From Gari tellinella (Eukaryota; Mollusca; Bivalvia; Cardiida; Psammobiidae): a stretch of 64,000 nt of DNA. The notes under the pieces were generated by a model, which was not told the DNA's origin, did not search any database, and saw only the letters and a list, made by a program, of their open reading frames with translations. Location of the stretch: contig OV277867.1 in the NCBI GenBank assembly GCA_922989275.2, positions 37,626,070-37,690,069 of the forward strand. Reading direction: 5' to 3'. A program made the translations under genes and the position numbers. Position 1 is the first letter of the stretch. Each line of letters starts with the position of its first letter. Shown piece by piece: positions 23,270 through 34,329 of this stretch.

Positions 23270-23490
23270 ATTTTTTCCGCTGAAAGTCTCGCAAAATGAT
23301 GACAGCACACACATTTGTTCTTTGCAAACAATTTGAATTCTGATGGTCAGGCTCCGCGTAAAGGGCTGTCGTAAAAAGTACCCAAATTGTTTGACACTCA
23401 CATTAAAGTTTCGTCACTCCAAATACGTTTGCTGAATAAATAAAAACAGATGAAGTCATGAGAGTGATGTTAAGGACTCGTATTGGTTTT
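23270..23490 (+). mobile_element. Family B remnant
   Basis: TTTGCAAACAATTTGAATTC, a collapsed palindrome (GATGGTCAGGCTCCGCG), then AAATTGTTTGACACTCAC and ATGAAGTCATGAGAGTGATG in family B order. The stem no longer pairs over most of its length. Confidence 0.5.
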
Positions 23491-23915
23491 CTTTTAATAA
23501 AACTGCTTTATACTTTGAATATGGCGTTTTAGTACTGAAATTATTTAATTTAAATATGTTTGTTTGATCTTAACACATATGAGCTATTTGAAATTTTACC
23601 AAATAGGCTGCAACTCGATAGCATGAACTAAACATGTCAGCTGACCTTCTTACAAATGAAGAGAAACACGTTGGAATTGACTTGTTATCTGGTTTAAGTT
23701 TCTGGAAAATTAGTTCATCTCTCCTCGGCTTAGCGCAAATAAATTAGAAGTTGGATCTTAATGAAATGCCATGGAACTCGGTGTGATTAATATCCTTCAA
23801 TTAAAGAGACGTAAACACTTTATTTTTAGAAGAATGCAAGGAAGGCAATAACGAAGTAGGGAAAGCTAAGTGTTTCCTTCTAAATGATATATAACAGAAG
23901 AACAAATAAACATTA

Positions 23916-24115
23916 TTAACCCTTTACCCAATAGCCTGTTTCTAGTTGTGAAAACATTCTGCTTTACTTTCAGCCTGCTTTAAGCTAAATTCTGCTAGGC
24001 TATATAAAATATTTGTAATGGTAATTGTTCATGAGGGTATAAACTGGAACTATTTTCTTCAGCGGAGGAATCAATTGAATACGCTGAAAATCGCTTCTAT
24101 GGGGGAAAGGGTTAA
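23916..24115 (+). mobile_element. Family D element with half a hairpin
   Basis: TTAACCCTTTACCCAATAGC at the left and GGGGGAAAGGGTTAA at the right define both ends with TTAA. The left arm of the palindrome is deleted: ACATTCTGCTTTACTTTCAG and CCTGCTTTAAGCTA remain. This copy gives the cleanest view of the family D ends. Confidence 0.75.
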
Positions 24116-24589
24116 TACCCATTTACGCTAATATAAACCCAAATGCAATTTAATAAATTGTAGAAAATAACTGATTGGAAATGTCTCACAATTAAAAGTT
24201 GTAGCTGAGAGGCAAACTTATTCGAGCCTATTCTACAGTCAAGGGTTTATTATTGAGATACGTGATTGAACATGTTTAGTGGGAAGGAATAAAGTTTCCT
24301 CTACTGTGTACTATTATCAAATAGATGCACAGATGTTCTGTCACTCTTCACTGTTGTTTTATGTGAGCTGTGAAGTGGCACAAATATCAACGTTGACAAT
24401 TTTGCGCAAAAATAGCTGTTAGATACCACATTTCTAGACTCAGTTGTGAGACAATATTGATTTAGGTGTACAGTTGTGCCGCTCCTAAACGACACTCGGT
24501 TTACGTTACATTGTCATGTGTCAGAATTATAACGGGAAATATAGAAAGCTCCTTCAAATCAAATATATTGGTTCTATTTTTTAAAATGG

Positions 24590-24795
24590 ATTAGAACTTA
24601 AAACAGGTTGCAAGTTTATAAGTATGAACATTAAAGCGCTTTGTCCATTTTCTTTCAACCTGCGTTATGTTTCCACCTTGAAGCATATAGCAAGTATTTA
24701 TTTTTGGTGCATACGCATGACTCCATAAAGTTGAACTAATTTATTCGATAGAGGAATACATTAAAAAGGTGAATTTAGGTGGTTATGGGTTAAAA
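24590..24795 (+). mobile_element. Family D remnant
   Basis: ACTTAAAACAGGTTGCAAGT, then GAACATTAAAGC and TTTCTTTCAACCTGCG as a strongly decayed palindrome, then GTTGAACTAATTTATTCG and GGTTATGGGTTAA as right side and end. Confidence 0.45.
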
Positions 24796-25209
24796 CAAAC
24801 GTAATACACAATGGTCTATAGGAAATTTCGTGTGTTACTTTTGTCATGCATATATCTGCAAAATGGTTTTAAATCATTTAAAACAATTTCATAACCATGG
24901 CCTTGGTAGCCAGATCAGAGTTTGTCTTTCTTTTATAGTTGCCCTGAGGACAAAGTTAAGTAAATCACGTTGAAACTATTTAGCGATGAGATAATTCCGT
25001 GAAGGAAAATTCAATTAGGAATTGTATTAATCCAAAAGCTGTTCCTATCCTCTCAGTTAAATTTAAATGTTGATTTTATCTCAACAGTATTTTCATAAAG
25101 GTTTTGTTCAAAGGTTTACTGAATTTATGTTAACCTTAATATACACCAGTGATGCTATAATAGCGAATCAAACAATTAGTCTAATAGACAACGATGCATT
25201 TACTCTTGA

Positions 25210-25422
25210 GTCCCGTTTTATGAAACGTGGTAGGACAAAAACGGTCGTAATTCAAAACCTTAGAATACTGCTTACTTCTGATTTCTCCATATAATCAAGA
25301 CGATTCCAAAGAGGTGTCATAGGACAGGATTAGATAGAGAAATAAATAATTATTGATAATCTTGATCTGACTTACGACCATTTTTGTCGAACGTCGTTTT
25401 ATAAAACGGGCCATCGGGCTCT
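25210..25422. mobile_element. CCCGTTT(C/T)ATGAAAC palindromic element, degenerate
   Basis: Ends GTCCCGTTTTATGAAACG and GTTTTATAAAACGGGCC. The centre holds GACGATTCCAAAGAGGTGTC and GACAGGATTAGATAGAGAAAT, shared with the near-perfect copy at 44013-44256. The left arm of the centre is lost here. Confidence 0.65.
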
Positions 25423-25582
25423 ATGTATCAAATTTCCGTATATTTCATCGTTTGAATTCAGGAACAGTAAATAACTGTGAAAGTATTATACTAATGTTGT
25501 ATGAAATGCAATAGTCTCATTATAGCATTGTAAAATATTGAACTTCTTATAAAGAAAACATTCCCAAATGAATCTTGATATT

Positions 25583-25783
25583 TTAACCCCTTCACGGAGT
25601 CATTGTCTGCTTCAGTCTTGATGTCTGCAGTATCTTTTCAAAGTTAGATATAAGGTAGTGTAACTGACGTTATTTCAAAACAAGTGGAAACATGCTCATC
25701 AGACGCTGCGTGTCGCGGCGTATGATCAGGATCAAAATGTTTGCAATTGCCCTTTATGACGACATTGAGAGTGAAAAGGTTAA
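25583..25783 (-). mobile_element. Family B element, reversed, degenerate hairpin
   Basis: TTAACCCCTTCACGGAGTC at the left and GAGAGTGAAAAGGTTAA at the right. The asymmetric landmark TTGTCTGCTTCAG lies on the left, so the copy is in the opposite orientation to 36755-36972, like the copies at 42919-43165 and 58761-58971. The palindrome has eroded to CATCAGACGCTGCG and CGCGGCGTATGATCAGG. Confidence 0.7.
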
Positions 25784-26050
25784 TGTAAATGTTACCGGTT
25801 TTTCTATACTTCCGATATGTCTTGTTCCTGGGGCCCGTTTTACTAAACTACTTACGCAAAATGTGTGCGTAAGTCAAAATTTAAAATTTTAATTTATATT
25901 TTTTGTTATCACTTGCTACAAACAGCAAATAGCCAGATCAGAGGACGCGCTTTTAGCGCGTCCTCTGATCTGGCTATTTGCTGTTTGCAAACGTTTATGA
26001 TCGAAAAATAAGAGTTAAACGATTTTGACTTACGTTGCGTAAGTTGTTAA

Positions 26051-27066
26051 TGCTGCGTTTACACTCAGCCACGATAGCTGCGATGCCCACGATTTGAGGG
26101 AATCGCGGTGAGCGTGGCGGGCCGTGGGACGAATCGTGTTGATCTTGAGAGAGCGTGGAAGAATCGGGAGAATCGCAAGGATCGTGGCAGATTTTTTGAC
26201 GGTCAAAAATGTTGACACGATTATGCCGATTGGTTATTATATCGTGAGAGAGCGAAATAGAACTTTGGAATCTTAGTAGAGCGTCGTACAGCTTAACAGA
26301 GCTTAACAGAACTTAACAGAACGCATCACAGCGTGAAGCCGAAACGTAGGGGATCTTTGTTAACTTGAAAAGGCGATTCTTTAAGTTTATATATGTATTA
26401 TTAAGTTAATATAGTGCTCCCTCCCTACAACGGCCCTCCCAACAGCGACCCCCTCTTTACAACGGCACTTACCGAAGTTTCCTTTAAACAAGACAATAAC
26501 CGTATTTCAAGCGCTTTGACTGCTGGAATTTTGTCTGCTAAAAATTGTCGTCTTCTTAATTTCCTCAAAATAACATTAAAATTGACATTTGTTTAGAATA
26601 AATATAAATACGAGTGACAGGTTAAGCTTCAAACCAAATATTTTCAGATGCGTCATCCCAATGTAATCAGAGTTTGACACCAGTATCCAGAGCATGAGTT
26701 TGTGGCCCATGCCTCCTTTTTATACACCAATCTTGCTCAAAACGCAACACTCTTGGTGAAATCGTTGCCATGAATCGCAGGAGAGCTTAACAGAACGTTA
26801 TATCGGTTAGATCTTAACAGAACGTGATAAAACGTGATAGCGTATCGTGGTTACCGTAAGAGAGCTTGAGAGAACGTAATGAAATCGTGGCAGATCTTCA
26901 TCAGAATCTTGTTGGGTTCGCAACAAAACGCTGCAGGAGGTAACACAACGTGCATAGAGCGTACGAAAGCGTGGTATAACGTAGAACAAGAAAAGAAATC
27001 GTGAAGCTCTGCGCTTTTTCGTAATCGTGGCCATCGTAGCTATCGTGGTTGAGTGTAAACGCAGCA
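26051..27066. mobile_element. TGCTGCGTTTACAC element with TTAA duplication
   Basis: TTAA at 26047-26050 and 27067-27070. Terminal inverted repeats run about 43 bp with about four mismatches, starting TGCTGCGTTTACACTCA and continuing CCACGATAGCT. Subterminal sequence is rich in repeats of ATCGTGG, AACAGAGC and GAGAGCGTG, typical of transposase-binding arrays. No transposase ORF. A reversed piece of the CAGTGCTCCC element lies inside (26408-26680). Confidence 0.8.
26408..26680 (-). mobile_element. CAGTGCTCCC element piece, third nesting level
   Basis: AGTGCTCCCTCCCTACAACG at the left, then GACAATAACCG, TTTTGTCTGCTAAAAATTGT and CGTCTTCTTAATTTCC, the complement of the internal landmark CAGACGACAATTTTAAGCAG. 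No hairpin and no right TIR that I can identify. Confidence 0.5.
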
Positions 27067-27376
27067 TTAACGCAGCATTAGTAAAACGGGCCCCTGGTCT
27101 ATGTCGGCACAAAATACCTTGCTATTATCTTATCTGCATGAGAAAACAATATCCAAAACACTATAAACGTATCAATTAAATACGTTTAATCCATCGACAT
27201 ACCAGGGTGTTTAGCTTATATTCCAAAAGATTTGTTGTATTTGTACGTCGCTCTAACAGTATTTTAGTCCTATCGCGACGATCAGTTAATTACAGGTGGA
27301 GGAATACGCAGAAGCCGTTCATGCACTGTTTCAGGCACAAATTAGCAATCAGGTAGGAATGCATCCCCTCATAAAA

Positions 27377-27471
27377 ATCCGGAGTGCTCAGACCGTGATT
27401 CGAACCCACAGCGATGAAGTGCTTAGTGATTGTCAGTCACAGTAACCATAACTGTTAGGCCAAAGAGACTC
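27377..27471 (-). mobile_element. tRNA-derived SINE head
   Basis: Minus strand: TTTGGCCTAACAGTTATGG can serve as an A-box and GTGGGTTCGAATCACGG is a good B-box about 60 bp further. Cloverleaf pairing is poor, so it is a SINE head rather than a tRNA gene. It lies directly before a TTAACCCATTTGTATCC element end and the Penelope-like insertion. Confidence 0.5.
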
Positions 27472-27497
27472 ATTAACCCATTTGTATCCAGATCAGA

Positions 27498-29272
27498 CTC
27501 TTTAGATTACCTGCCTTAATTGATTTCGATACTTGTCGCAATCATATTTCTGAAGCTTTGAATAAGTATAGTACCAACTGGTGCCGTAGAGAACATGTTG
27601 AAAATGACGCTCTTACAAAATGGAAAGAATTAATTTTTGATAGTATCGATACCCGGATTTCGTTCTATTTATCCAATAACCATCTTTTACCACCTAAACC
27701 TAAATTTAACATTCGTCACTTAAAGAAGGGCATACAAGACTTTCATTCCAAATATGTACTCGTTCCTGCAGACAAAGCATCCAATAATGTGATAATTGTA
27801 TGACGATTACATTATGTTGATACTTTAAACCAGGAACTTGTGAATAACAATTCCTATACAACGACTAATTCAACGGAGCATAATGTAGTATCTGATCATC
27901 TTGATACTTGTAAACAATTAAAAGCTGACGTCAACATTACATGTCATAAACTTCCTACTATGTACTGGATACCAAAACTCCACAAAACACCATATAAGTC
28001 TCGTTTTATTGCTAATTCAAGTGCATGTACTACTACTAAGCTTTCCAAACTTTTGACATCGTCTTTAATTAAAATCAAAGAACATGTTCAAAGGTATTGT
28101 GACAAGACTTACGAAAATTCTGGACTTAATCTGTTTTGGTCTATCAAAAACTCGAATGAAATTTTGACGAAGTTTGAACATAGAAAATACCAAGCTTGCA
28201 ATATTGGTACGTATGACTTTTCAACACTATATACTACCTTACCTCATAATTTAATAAAAGCTAAACTTATACAACTTATTGAAAAGACTTTTGCCAGAGA
28301 AAGGAAACTATTTCGGGCGTGTAATACTGATCGTGCATTTTTTACAAATGACACGGTTAAGCATTACACTATGTGGACTTGCACCGATGTCTGTAAATCA
28401 CTATCATTTCTTCTGGATAATATTTATGTACGTTTTGGGAGTACCATATACCGCCAAGTGATTGGTATCCCTATGGGTACAAACTGTGCGCCCCTTGTCG
28501 CAGACCTATTTTTGTACTGTTATGAGAGGGACTTTATGCTAAGTCTAAAACCTGATACACAGGCAGATATGATCGAAGCCTTTAACAACACATCGCGCTA
28601 TCTAGATGATAGTTTTAATATAGACAACCCATTTTTGATACGTTGTTTCCTTTTATTTACCCAAAAGAATTACGCCTTAATAAAACAAACGAGTCAAATT
28701 TATCGGCACCATTTTTAGATTTGGATCTTTTAATAAATAACGGAATTGTTTCTTCTAAGATTTACGATAAACGAGATGATTTTGATTTTAGTATTGTAAA
28801 CTATCCTCATCTAGATGGCGATGTTCTCCGTTCTACATCTTACGGGGTTTATATTTCACAACTTACTCGTTTTGCTAGGGCTTGTACCTCTGTTGAGGAC
28901 TTCCACATTCGTAATAAAACTATTACTGAAAAGCTTCTTAAACAGGGGTACAGATTTCATAAACTTCGTAAAACATTTTCTAAATTCTTTTATAGTAATC
29001 TTCCTCTCATTAACAAGTATAAATGTAACTTAAAGTCTTTTCTGCGGCAAGGTATTTCACATCCGGAGTTTTATGGTGATGTGATTTACAGACTTCGTAA
29101 GATTCTTGGACATATGCATTTTCAAAACCTATTTGTGAAACGTATTAGATTTTTCCTCAAAAATGATTATGATCCAACTATATTGCTGCGCACTTCACGT
29201 TTGGTTATCGATCAATCTACAATTGATAACTATGCATTCCTCTTTGGTTGTGCGACGACAGACAGGGCTTAG
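27498..29272 (+). pseudogene. Penelope-like reverse transcriptase, two lesions
   Basis: Open from about 27501 (FRLPALIDFDT...). Motifs in order: KYVLVPADKASNNVIIV, YWIPKLHKTPYKSRFIA, motif A YDFSTLYTTLP, motif B IGIPMGTNCAPLVADLF, motif C YLDD, then a long C-terminal region with FLDLDLLINNG and SYGVYISQLTRFAR. ADK, PKLHK and GIPMG are shared with Penelope-like enzymes. Lesions: an in-frame TGA at 27801-27803 and a one-base deletion in a T-run near 28631-28636, where copy 2 has six T and this copy five. Otherwise the sequence is almost that of copy 2, so loss of function is recent. The Ser after YLDD is Ile in copy 2. Confidence 0.8.
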
Positions 29273-29810
29273 CACTACATGATGATGTATCTCTAAAGCC
29301 GTCTTTACCCGGGAGAGTTATGTCGGATTTTCGTGCTTTGGATTTTCTCTCCCTCTCTGTCGTACCCTAAACCCTCCCATGTCTTACAGTTACTCGTGAC
29401 TACAGACTTTTCGCTTGAGTACAATTTGACCGTTGCCATAGTGGGTTATTTTTAACACGGGCTTGAATGTTTAATTCTTTCCCGTGTTACTAATAATCAA
29501 TAATCCTGTCAGAGAATTTTGTTAGATGTTTTACATGTATTTACTTACTGTGCTGGCGGTCTTTTTGATTGTAAGGTTGTGGAACAGGGTTTATATTTTA
29601 TGTACACTGTTCGTCTTTATAGGTGAATATAGGAGATAAGTGTGAGGTTGGGCGCCCCTAAACCCAGGTTTAACCCCCCCCCCAGTGGTTGTTAATGGTT
29701 AATTTATAATTAATTATTGATTGCTGCTGACCGTACCAAGGCGGGCTCCTAGGTTCACTTTGCTTTATGTTTGTTTTGCGTATTGTTTTCTGTTTGGATT
29801 GTGGGATTGC

Positions 29811-29866
<56 letters not shown>
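29811..29866 (+). repeat. (TG)n microsatellite in the Penelope-like 3' UTR
   Basis: About 28 dinucleotide units with one TA interruption. The two other copies have (CA)n on the plus strand at about 16140-16170 and 34416-34455, shorter and interrupted, so the microsatellite is carried by the element and varies in length between copies. Confidence 0.9.
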
Positions 29867-29869
<3 letters not shown>

Positions 29870-30242
29870 GGTATGGCTGTGTGTGTGTTCTGCTTTAGAG
29901 ATGGGTGTATTGTTTGTGTTGCGTTTCCTGCTTGAGTCTTCTTTCGTATTTATCTGACAAGCATGCTTTCTGATCGCAGTCCTGACATATATAAAAGTGA
30001 TATAAAAGTGGGCTTTAGCATAAAAACACAAACCCGAGTAAGTCGGCGCTCATCTGGATTCACCCACATCGATTTTGAAGACAAGTCGGTATGGCACTAA
30101 ATAGTAAAAAGCAGTCAAGCTAAAATCAAAAGTTATATAGCTAGTACATGATTGATTGATTTATTTATTTATTCATTTAGGTATTAAGGCACTAAAACAC
30201 CATATCGGCCAAATTTATAGCGCCGTTGTACTTTATCTATGG

Positions 30243-30352
30243 GAGGGGCTCCGATCAGGGTCTGTAGTGTTTGTCATTTGAAAGGTATTGCAGAAAAAAC
30301 AACCCTAAAATGTTATAAATGGACTAGACAAATGTTTCAAGGAGGAATTATT
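30243..30352 (+). mobile_element. Family C right half
   Basis: GGGGCTCCGATCAGGGTCTG is a right palindrome arm; GTGTTTGTCATTTGAAAGG, AAATGGACTAGACAAATG and TCAAGGAGGAATTATTTA follow in family C order. The left half is missing. An ATTGATTTATTT simple repeat lies before it at 30150-30180. Confidence 0.55.
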
Positions 30353-30618
30353 TAGTATTGAAGGGTCGTTAGTAAAAAAAAAAGGTATATGGGCAATATA
30401 AAAAGGGCATTAACGACAAGGGAAAGCATTGATTAAGATTATACTGGTATTAAATCAGAATACACGTATACGTATCTCAATAAATTCTGAAAAAAATACC
30501 AATTCAAACCTTAAACATTTTTCTGCAAGTCACTAATTTCCTAAATATGCAAACAGCAGCTGAATATGCCCCGAACTGTTCGACAATTTAGGCTAAAATG
30601 GTCTGAAAATCTATAATA

Positions 30619-30976
30619 CAGTGCTCCCTCTCTACAACGACACCCAATGGGAGACAAATATTATGTGCGTTGTTCGGATGGAGTCGTTATAGGGAGGGAA
30701 ATTGGCTTACATTTGCAAACAGCTTGAATCCAGATCAGACGCCGCGTAACGCGGCGTCTGATCTGGGTTCAAGCTGTTTGCCACTCATCATTAATTAATT
30801 TTCTGTCAAAATGTCCATTATGTCACTTTGAGAAATACAGCAGAAGACAATTTTAAGCAGACAATATTGCAGCAATAAAAGCATAAGACATAATTGTCAT
30901 GTTTAGGGAACTGTGGCAATGGTCGTTGTAGGGAGGTAGTCGTTGTTTGGAGGACCGTTGTAGGGAGGGAACGCTG
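30619..30976 (+). mobile_element. CAGTGCTCCC chimeric hairpin element, complete
   Basis: 358 bp with TA at 30617-30618 and 30977-30978. Left CAGTGCTCCCTCTCTACAAC, right GTTGTAGGGAGGGAACGCTG. A second, internal inverted copy of the terminus (GTCGTTATAGGGAGGGAA, about 30683) lies left of the palindrome. The palindrome at 30716-30780 reads CAAACAGCTTGAATCCAGAT, core CAGACGCCGCG TAA CGCGGCGTCTG. The region after it (CTTTGAGAAATACAGCAGAAG) matches family B. Confidence 0.85.
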
Positions 30977-31071
30977 TATTAAGAATTATTGCAGACAGAA
31001 AATGTAACGCAGACGATGTTGTAGCAGATGAGATGTAAATGAAAAAATCAGTATGTGAAAATGTGATTGTT

Positions 31072-31243
31072 TTAACCCATTTACACCCAGTAGATTCTCC
31101 CCTGCTTATATATTCGATTATTCCATTTGTGATCTAAGGTGCGTGTGGTCTAAATTTCATTTTCGTTTTGTTTTGTTTTGAAATTCCTACCAGCAATTAG
31201 TGCAGTCTACACTGTTTGTCTATGTCTCATATATGGGATTGAG
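31072..31243 (+). mobile_element. TTAACCCATTTACACC element (family F), partial
   Basis: TTAACCCATTTACACCCAGT at the left; TGTCTCATATATGGGATTG near the right. The same order, reversed, flanks the palindrome at 48031-48094. Only CAGTCTACACTGTTTGTC survives of the palindrome here. Confidence 0.55.
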
Positions 31244-31509
31244 GAAATATATTGGTTTATGGAACATTTTATTTTGTTTTCTTACTATATCTTATCAAGC
31301 TTTTATATCGGACTTGCTTTCTAAGAAGTTGCCAGTGGAGAATTATATATCACAATTTCTTTAGACTCTCATTTGATTGATGGAAGAACTATCATCTTAT
31401 TTGAATTAGAAAGTCCTTTAAAACGTCTCGATCGAAGATTTTCCGTATTTTTTTTTGTATCCATGTGAAATCAGAAACGGCATATCCGAATGATCCATGA
31501 GCAATTAAT

Positions 31510-32230
31510 ATGCTACAGTGGAAACGATATCATTCCTTCCTAATAAACGTCATTATGTCCATATATTTACAATATCCCCATTCAATTCCATTGACAAAAA
31601 GGGTGTTCATTTCGTATAAACACTACTTTTCGAGAGGGCGGGACTTGAAGAAATGTTTCGAAGGGGCATATGCAGTTTACATTCGCGAATTAATCTTTGG
31701 AACTTGGGACAGCAAACATTTGGCGGATTTTTCAAAATTTGTTCTCAAACGATCTATGCCTACCATGAATCCCGACTAATATTCTTCATTATTAATGAGA
31801 TAAATTGCAAGAAAATTGACAAAAGAATCTACCTTATAAACAGCGGCTATCTGCGTTTCTTTATGAAAAAAAAACCCTATATATTTATCTTACTTTCAAA
31901 TGAGGTCACTTCCAATGACATCAAAATCGGCATTTTTTGCGCCAAACTGTCAAGTTGTTGACTTAGAATGTAAACAATGGGACTTATTTTTCTACTTTCT
32001 AATGTACACAGCTTGAGTAAATCGGTCATGGCTGTTCATTAGAGGGTTCACATTGTTCATGTTATCTACCTCTAATATGGATTAAACATACATGCGTACT
32101 AACAAAATGTTTATTTAATGTTAGAAATTACAGCAAATATATTGTAGCGCGATTCATGGTATTTGCCGAGAATTTTCTGTCGTTCATTTCGCTTGAACGC
32201 CGAAAATAATCAGTTCATTTCTTTATTAAA
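31510..32230. repeat. Dispersed unclassified repeat, related to 5503-6872
   Basis: Begins TACAGTGGAAACGATATC, close to the CAGTGGAG element end, and finishes with ATTCATGGTATTTGCCGAGA and GTCGTTCATTTCGCTTGAAC, as does the insertion at 5503-6872. The middle has open frames of about 90-100 codons without recognisable motifs. I could not set its boundaries. Confidence 0.4.
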
Positions 32231-32279
32231 CATATTGGGGCAGTTCAGACAGGTTGCTACAATGCCCCTTTTAATAGAC

Positions 32280-32580
32280 GTAAAACTTTCGCCGACATAG
32301 CTTTTAAAACGGTCGGACCAACATTTTAGGACAATCTAGCATCACATGTGAGGAACTCTGAATCAGTGAGTGTTAACACCATTTTTCGGAAATTTTGAAT
32401 TAAAGTAAATGTGTGACTAAGAATGTTGTTCAGTAATCTTAATATATGTAGATAGTACTGCTCTGTGTACTTTGGTTGTATTGATTGCTAATTTTTATTT
32501 AAATAATTCATTGTATGACGCCATTGAATATACTATGTGCAAAAATAGGCGTTTTAATCAAATTAATCAGTTTCAGTTTC
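32280..32580 (+). pseudogene. LINE C-terminal remnant
   Basis: Plus strand reads RKTFADIAFKTVGPTF, a stop, then DNLASHVRNSESVSVNTIF. This fits the end of CR1-like reverse transcriptases, where a segment such as W-N-x-LP-x-x-x-R precedes a FK-LK tail (compare 52205-52393). Several substitutions and stops. A short 3' region up to about 32580 ends in repeated CAGTTT. Confidence 0.55.
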
Positions 32581-33164
32581 AGTTTTAGCCATCGGGTCTC
32601 CTAGTGTCTAATAAGACTCCAAATTGTTTGTCACTCAATTAAAATCACCTGTCAAGATTTGTACAATGATGTCATTTTGTTCTTTTACGTTGTGTGCGTT
32701 TGTATTTAGTTCCCTTTAAACGGGGAAAATAACATGTATGCTAATATAAGCGCCGTATGGCTAACATATTCTAATATTTGAATCAAAATTTAAGGACAAA
32801 TAATTCGACATCTGGTTAGATGTCAGCCTTTTCTAAAGTCCCTTTTTGGGGTTTCGTCAGTACCCTCGTCACTCCCATCGTGACCTTATTTCCGGTCTCT
32901 GATAGTTTCTGCAATAATGGCGTCTGCTTCAAAAAAAAAAAGATCAGTATTTTTATTGCAAAACAAATAAGAATTGAGAGATTGTTTTGCTTATATATAC
33001 ATTTTGAGTATTGAATAGTTTAGATCCTAATCAGATGTCGCGGAATTGTTTGCTTATGTTAGTTTTGTCAAGATTTGCACTGACGTAAATGATCTAGCAA
33101 CTATTTGTTACAAAATATGTTCATAAAACAAGCAGTATACTCATCATTATCAAACAATATACAT

Positions 33165-33367
33165 GTACCTGTGAAATGTATACTTGTCCTTTGCAAACCC
33201 TCTAGGTCCTGATCAGGAGGTCCCTGTGGAAGTCCTGAAATCAGGGTATGCCCAGTTTGTCAGTTTCCAATATATTGATAAAACCAGTTCTAAATAAATC
33301 AAAATGGACTTAACTAAAGTCGAAATGTGATTTTCCATCAAAGGCTTTTACGGGGTGAATAAATTAA
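33165..33367 (+). mobile_element. Family C element, degenerate
   Basis: TGTATACTTGTCCTTTGCAA, a decayed palindrome (GGTCCTGATCAGGAGGTCCC and GAAGTCCTGAAATCAGGGT), CCAGTTTGTCAGTTTCC, and the end ACGGGGTGAATAAATTAAA. Order as at 21646-21890. Confidence 0.6.
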
Positions 33368-34329
33368 ACATCTCAAATGATTTAATTATGTTACTTATCA
33401 ACTATTAATTGTGCGTTTGGTAAGTATTTATGTGTTGTTAAACTCTTTTGAGCTTTTGGTTCCATTTTAACTAAACTTTCAACTAACTTTCAAACTAACT
33501 GCCACCGGTTGAACACGGCCACTATTTCTGTATTTGACCTGCATTTCTCTTCTAAATTATCTTCCTCAAAATGTATTTGCATATTTGAAAGTGTTTAAGA
33601 GATGGTGTTTAAGTACTTTCAAAATTTGAATTGCTAATTTGGAAATATAAGGATACAAATATGTTTCTCAAGAGAATTGATCTTACAGATATATCATAAC
33701 TGTCTACTTGCTTGTAATTCCATTACATTATGTTTCTACAAACTAACTTGTCAAGTGCAGATAAGCAAGTAGTCCGTCATATCCACAATTTTGCAATAGG
33801 CTCCTGAGAAACAGGTTAAGATGTATACAAATGGCTATCATGTATTGTGAAAGTTTTATTAAACACTACATTCACTTAATATTTGGTGCTTTGGCATTTA
33901 TCAACAACCTTAAATTCAGTAGAACTAAACGTATTATCTTGCGTTTTGTAACGTTTAAAAATATTTTGAAAGAATAAAACCGCATACAGCGAATGAGTAG
34001 AGTTACACCTTTTACATATTCATGTTTTAATTTTGAGAAGACACGTACTGCTCAACATTCACTTTACATTAGCGGATACATAAAAAGTATTTACCTTTTG
34101 CCATTAAATATTTTGCCCTGACACTCGAGCAATGTTTTACAGCACGCTCGCTGCAATGCGTCGGATGCTAGGAACTCGAATGCAAAATGTTGAGCTTATC
34201 TTTCAAATTCTGGTTAAAATCTGTTTTATAAATGAGCCTTGTCATGACAAAACCAAATGTTGCAACCTAGTACAGACAATGCACAATGTCATCACAGGCT
34301 CTGCGTATGAGTTTGGTCTACACTGCCAA

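Larger units (their letters stand above)
25830..27094. mobile_element. GGGGCCCGTTTTAC element containing a hairpin and a second transposon
   Basis: Outer ends GGGGCCCGTTTTACTAA and TTAGTAAAACGGGCCCC are perfect inverted repeats of 17 bp. Near the left side, 25919-25987 is a palindrome with 32-bp perfect arms around TTTTA; its stem has AGCCAGATCAGAGGACGCGC. The 1016-bp element at 26051-27066 sits close to the right end. Without it the outer element would be about 245 bp, the same size as the other palindromic copies at 25210 and 44013. Confidence 0.75.
27498..29953 (+). mobile_element. Penelope-like element, copy 1
   Basis: Starts abruptly inside coding sequence near 27498, directly after the left end of a TTAACCCATT element (27474-27497), and ends at CGTATTTAT at 29953. 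The order is reverse-transcriptase ORF, a 3' untranslated region of about 680 bp with GTGAGGTTGGGCGCCCC, a (TG)n tract, and the fixed 3' terminus shared by three copies. No GIY-YIG endonuclease is visible downstream, and the 5' part is truncated. Confidence 0.75.

Noticed and set aside
29273..29953. C-terminal GIY-YIG endonuclease after the Penelope-like ORF
   Set aside because: All frames downstream of the stop at 29272 were read; no GIY...YIG pair is visible.
29721..30031. Open frames with poly-Val/Cys or poly-Thr/His on both strands
   Set aside because: They are translations of the (TG)n microsatellite in the Penelope-like 3' untranslated region.
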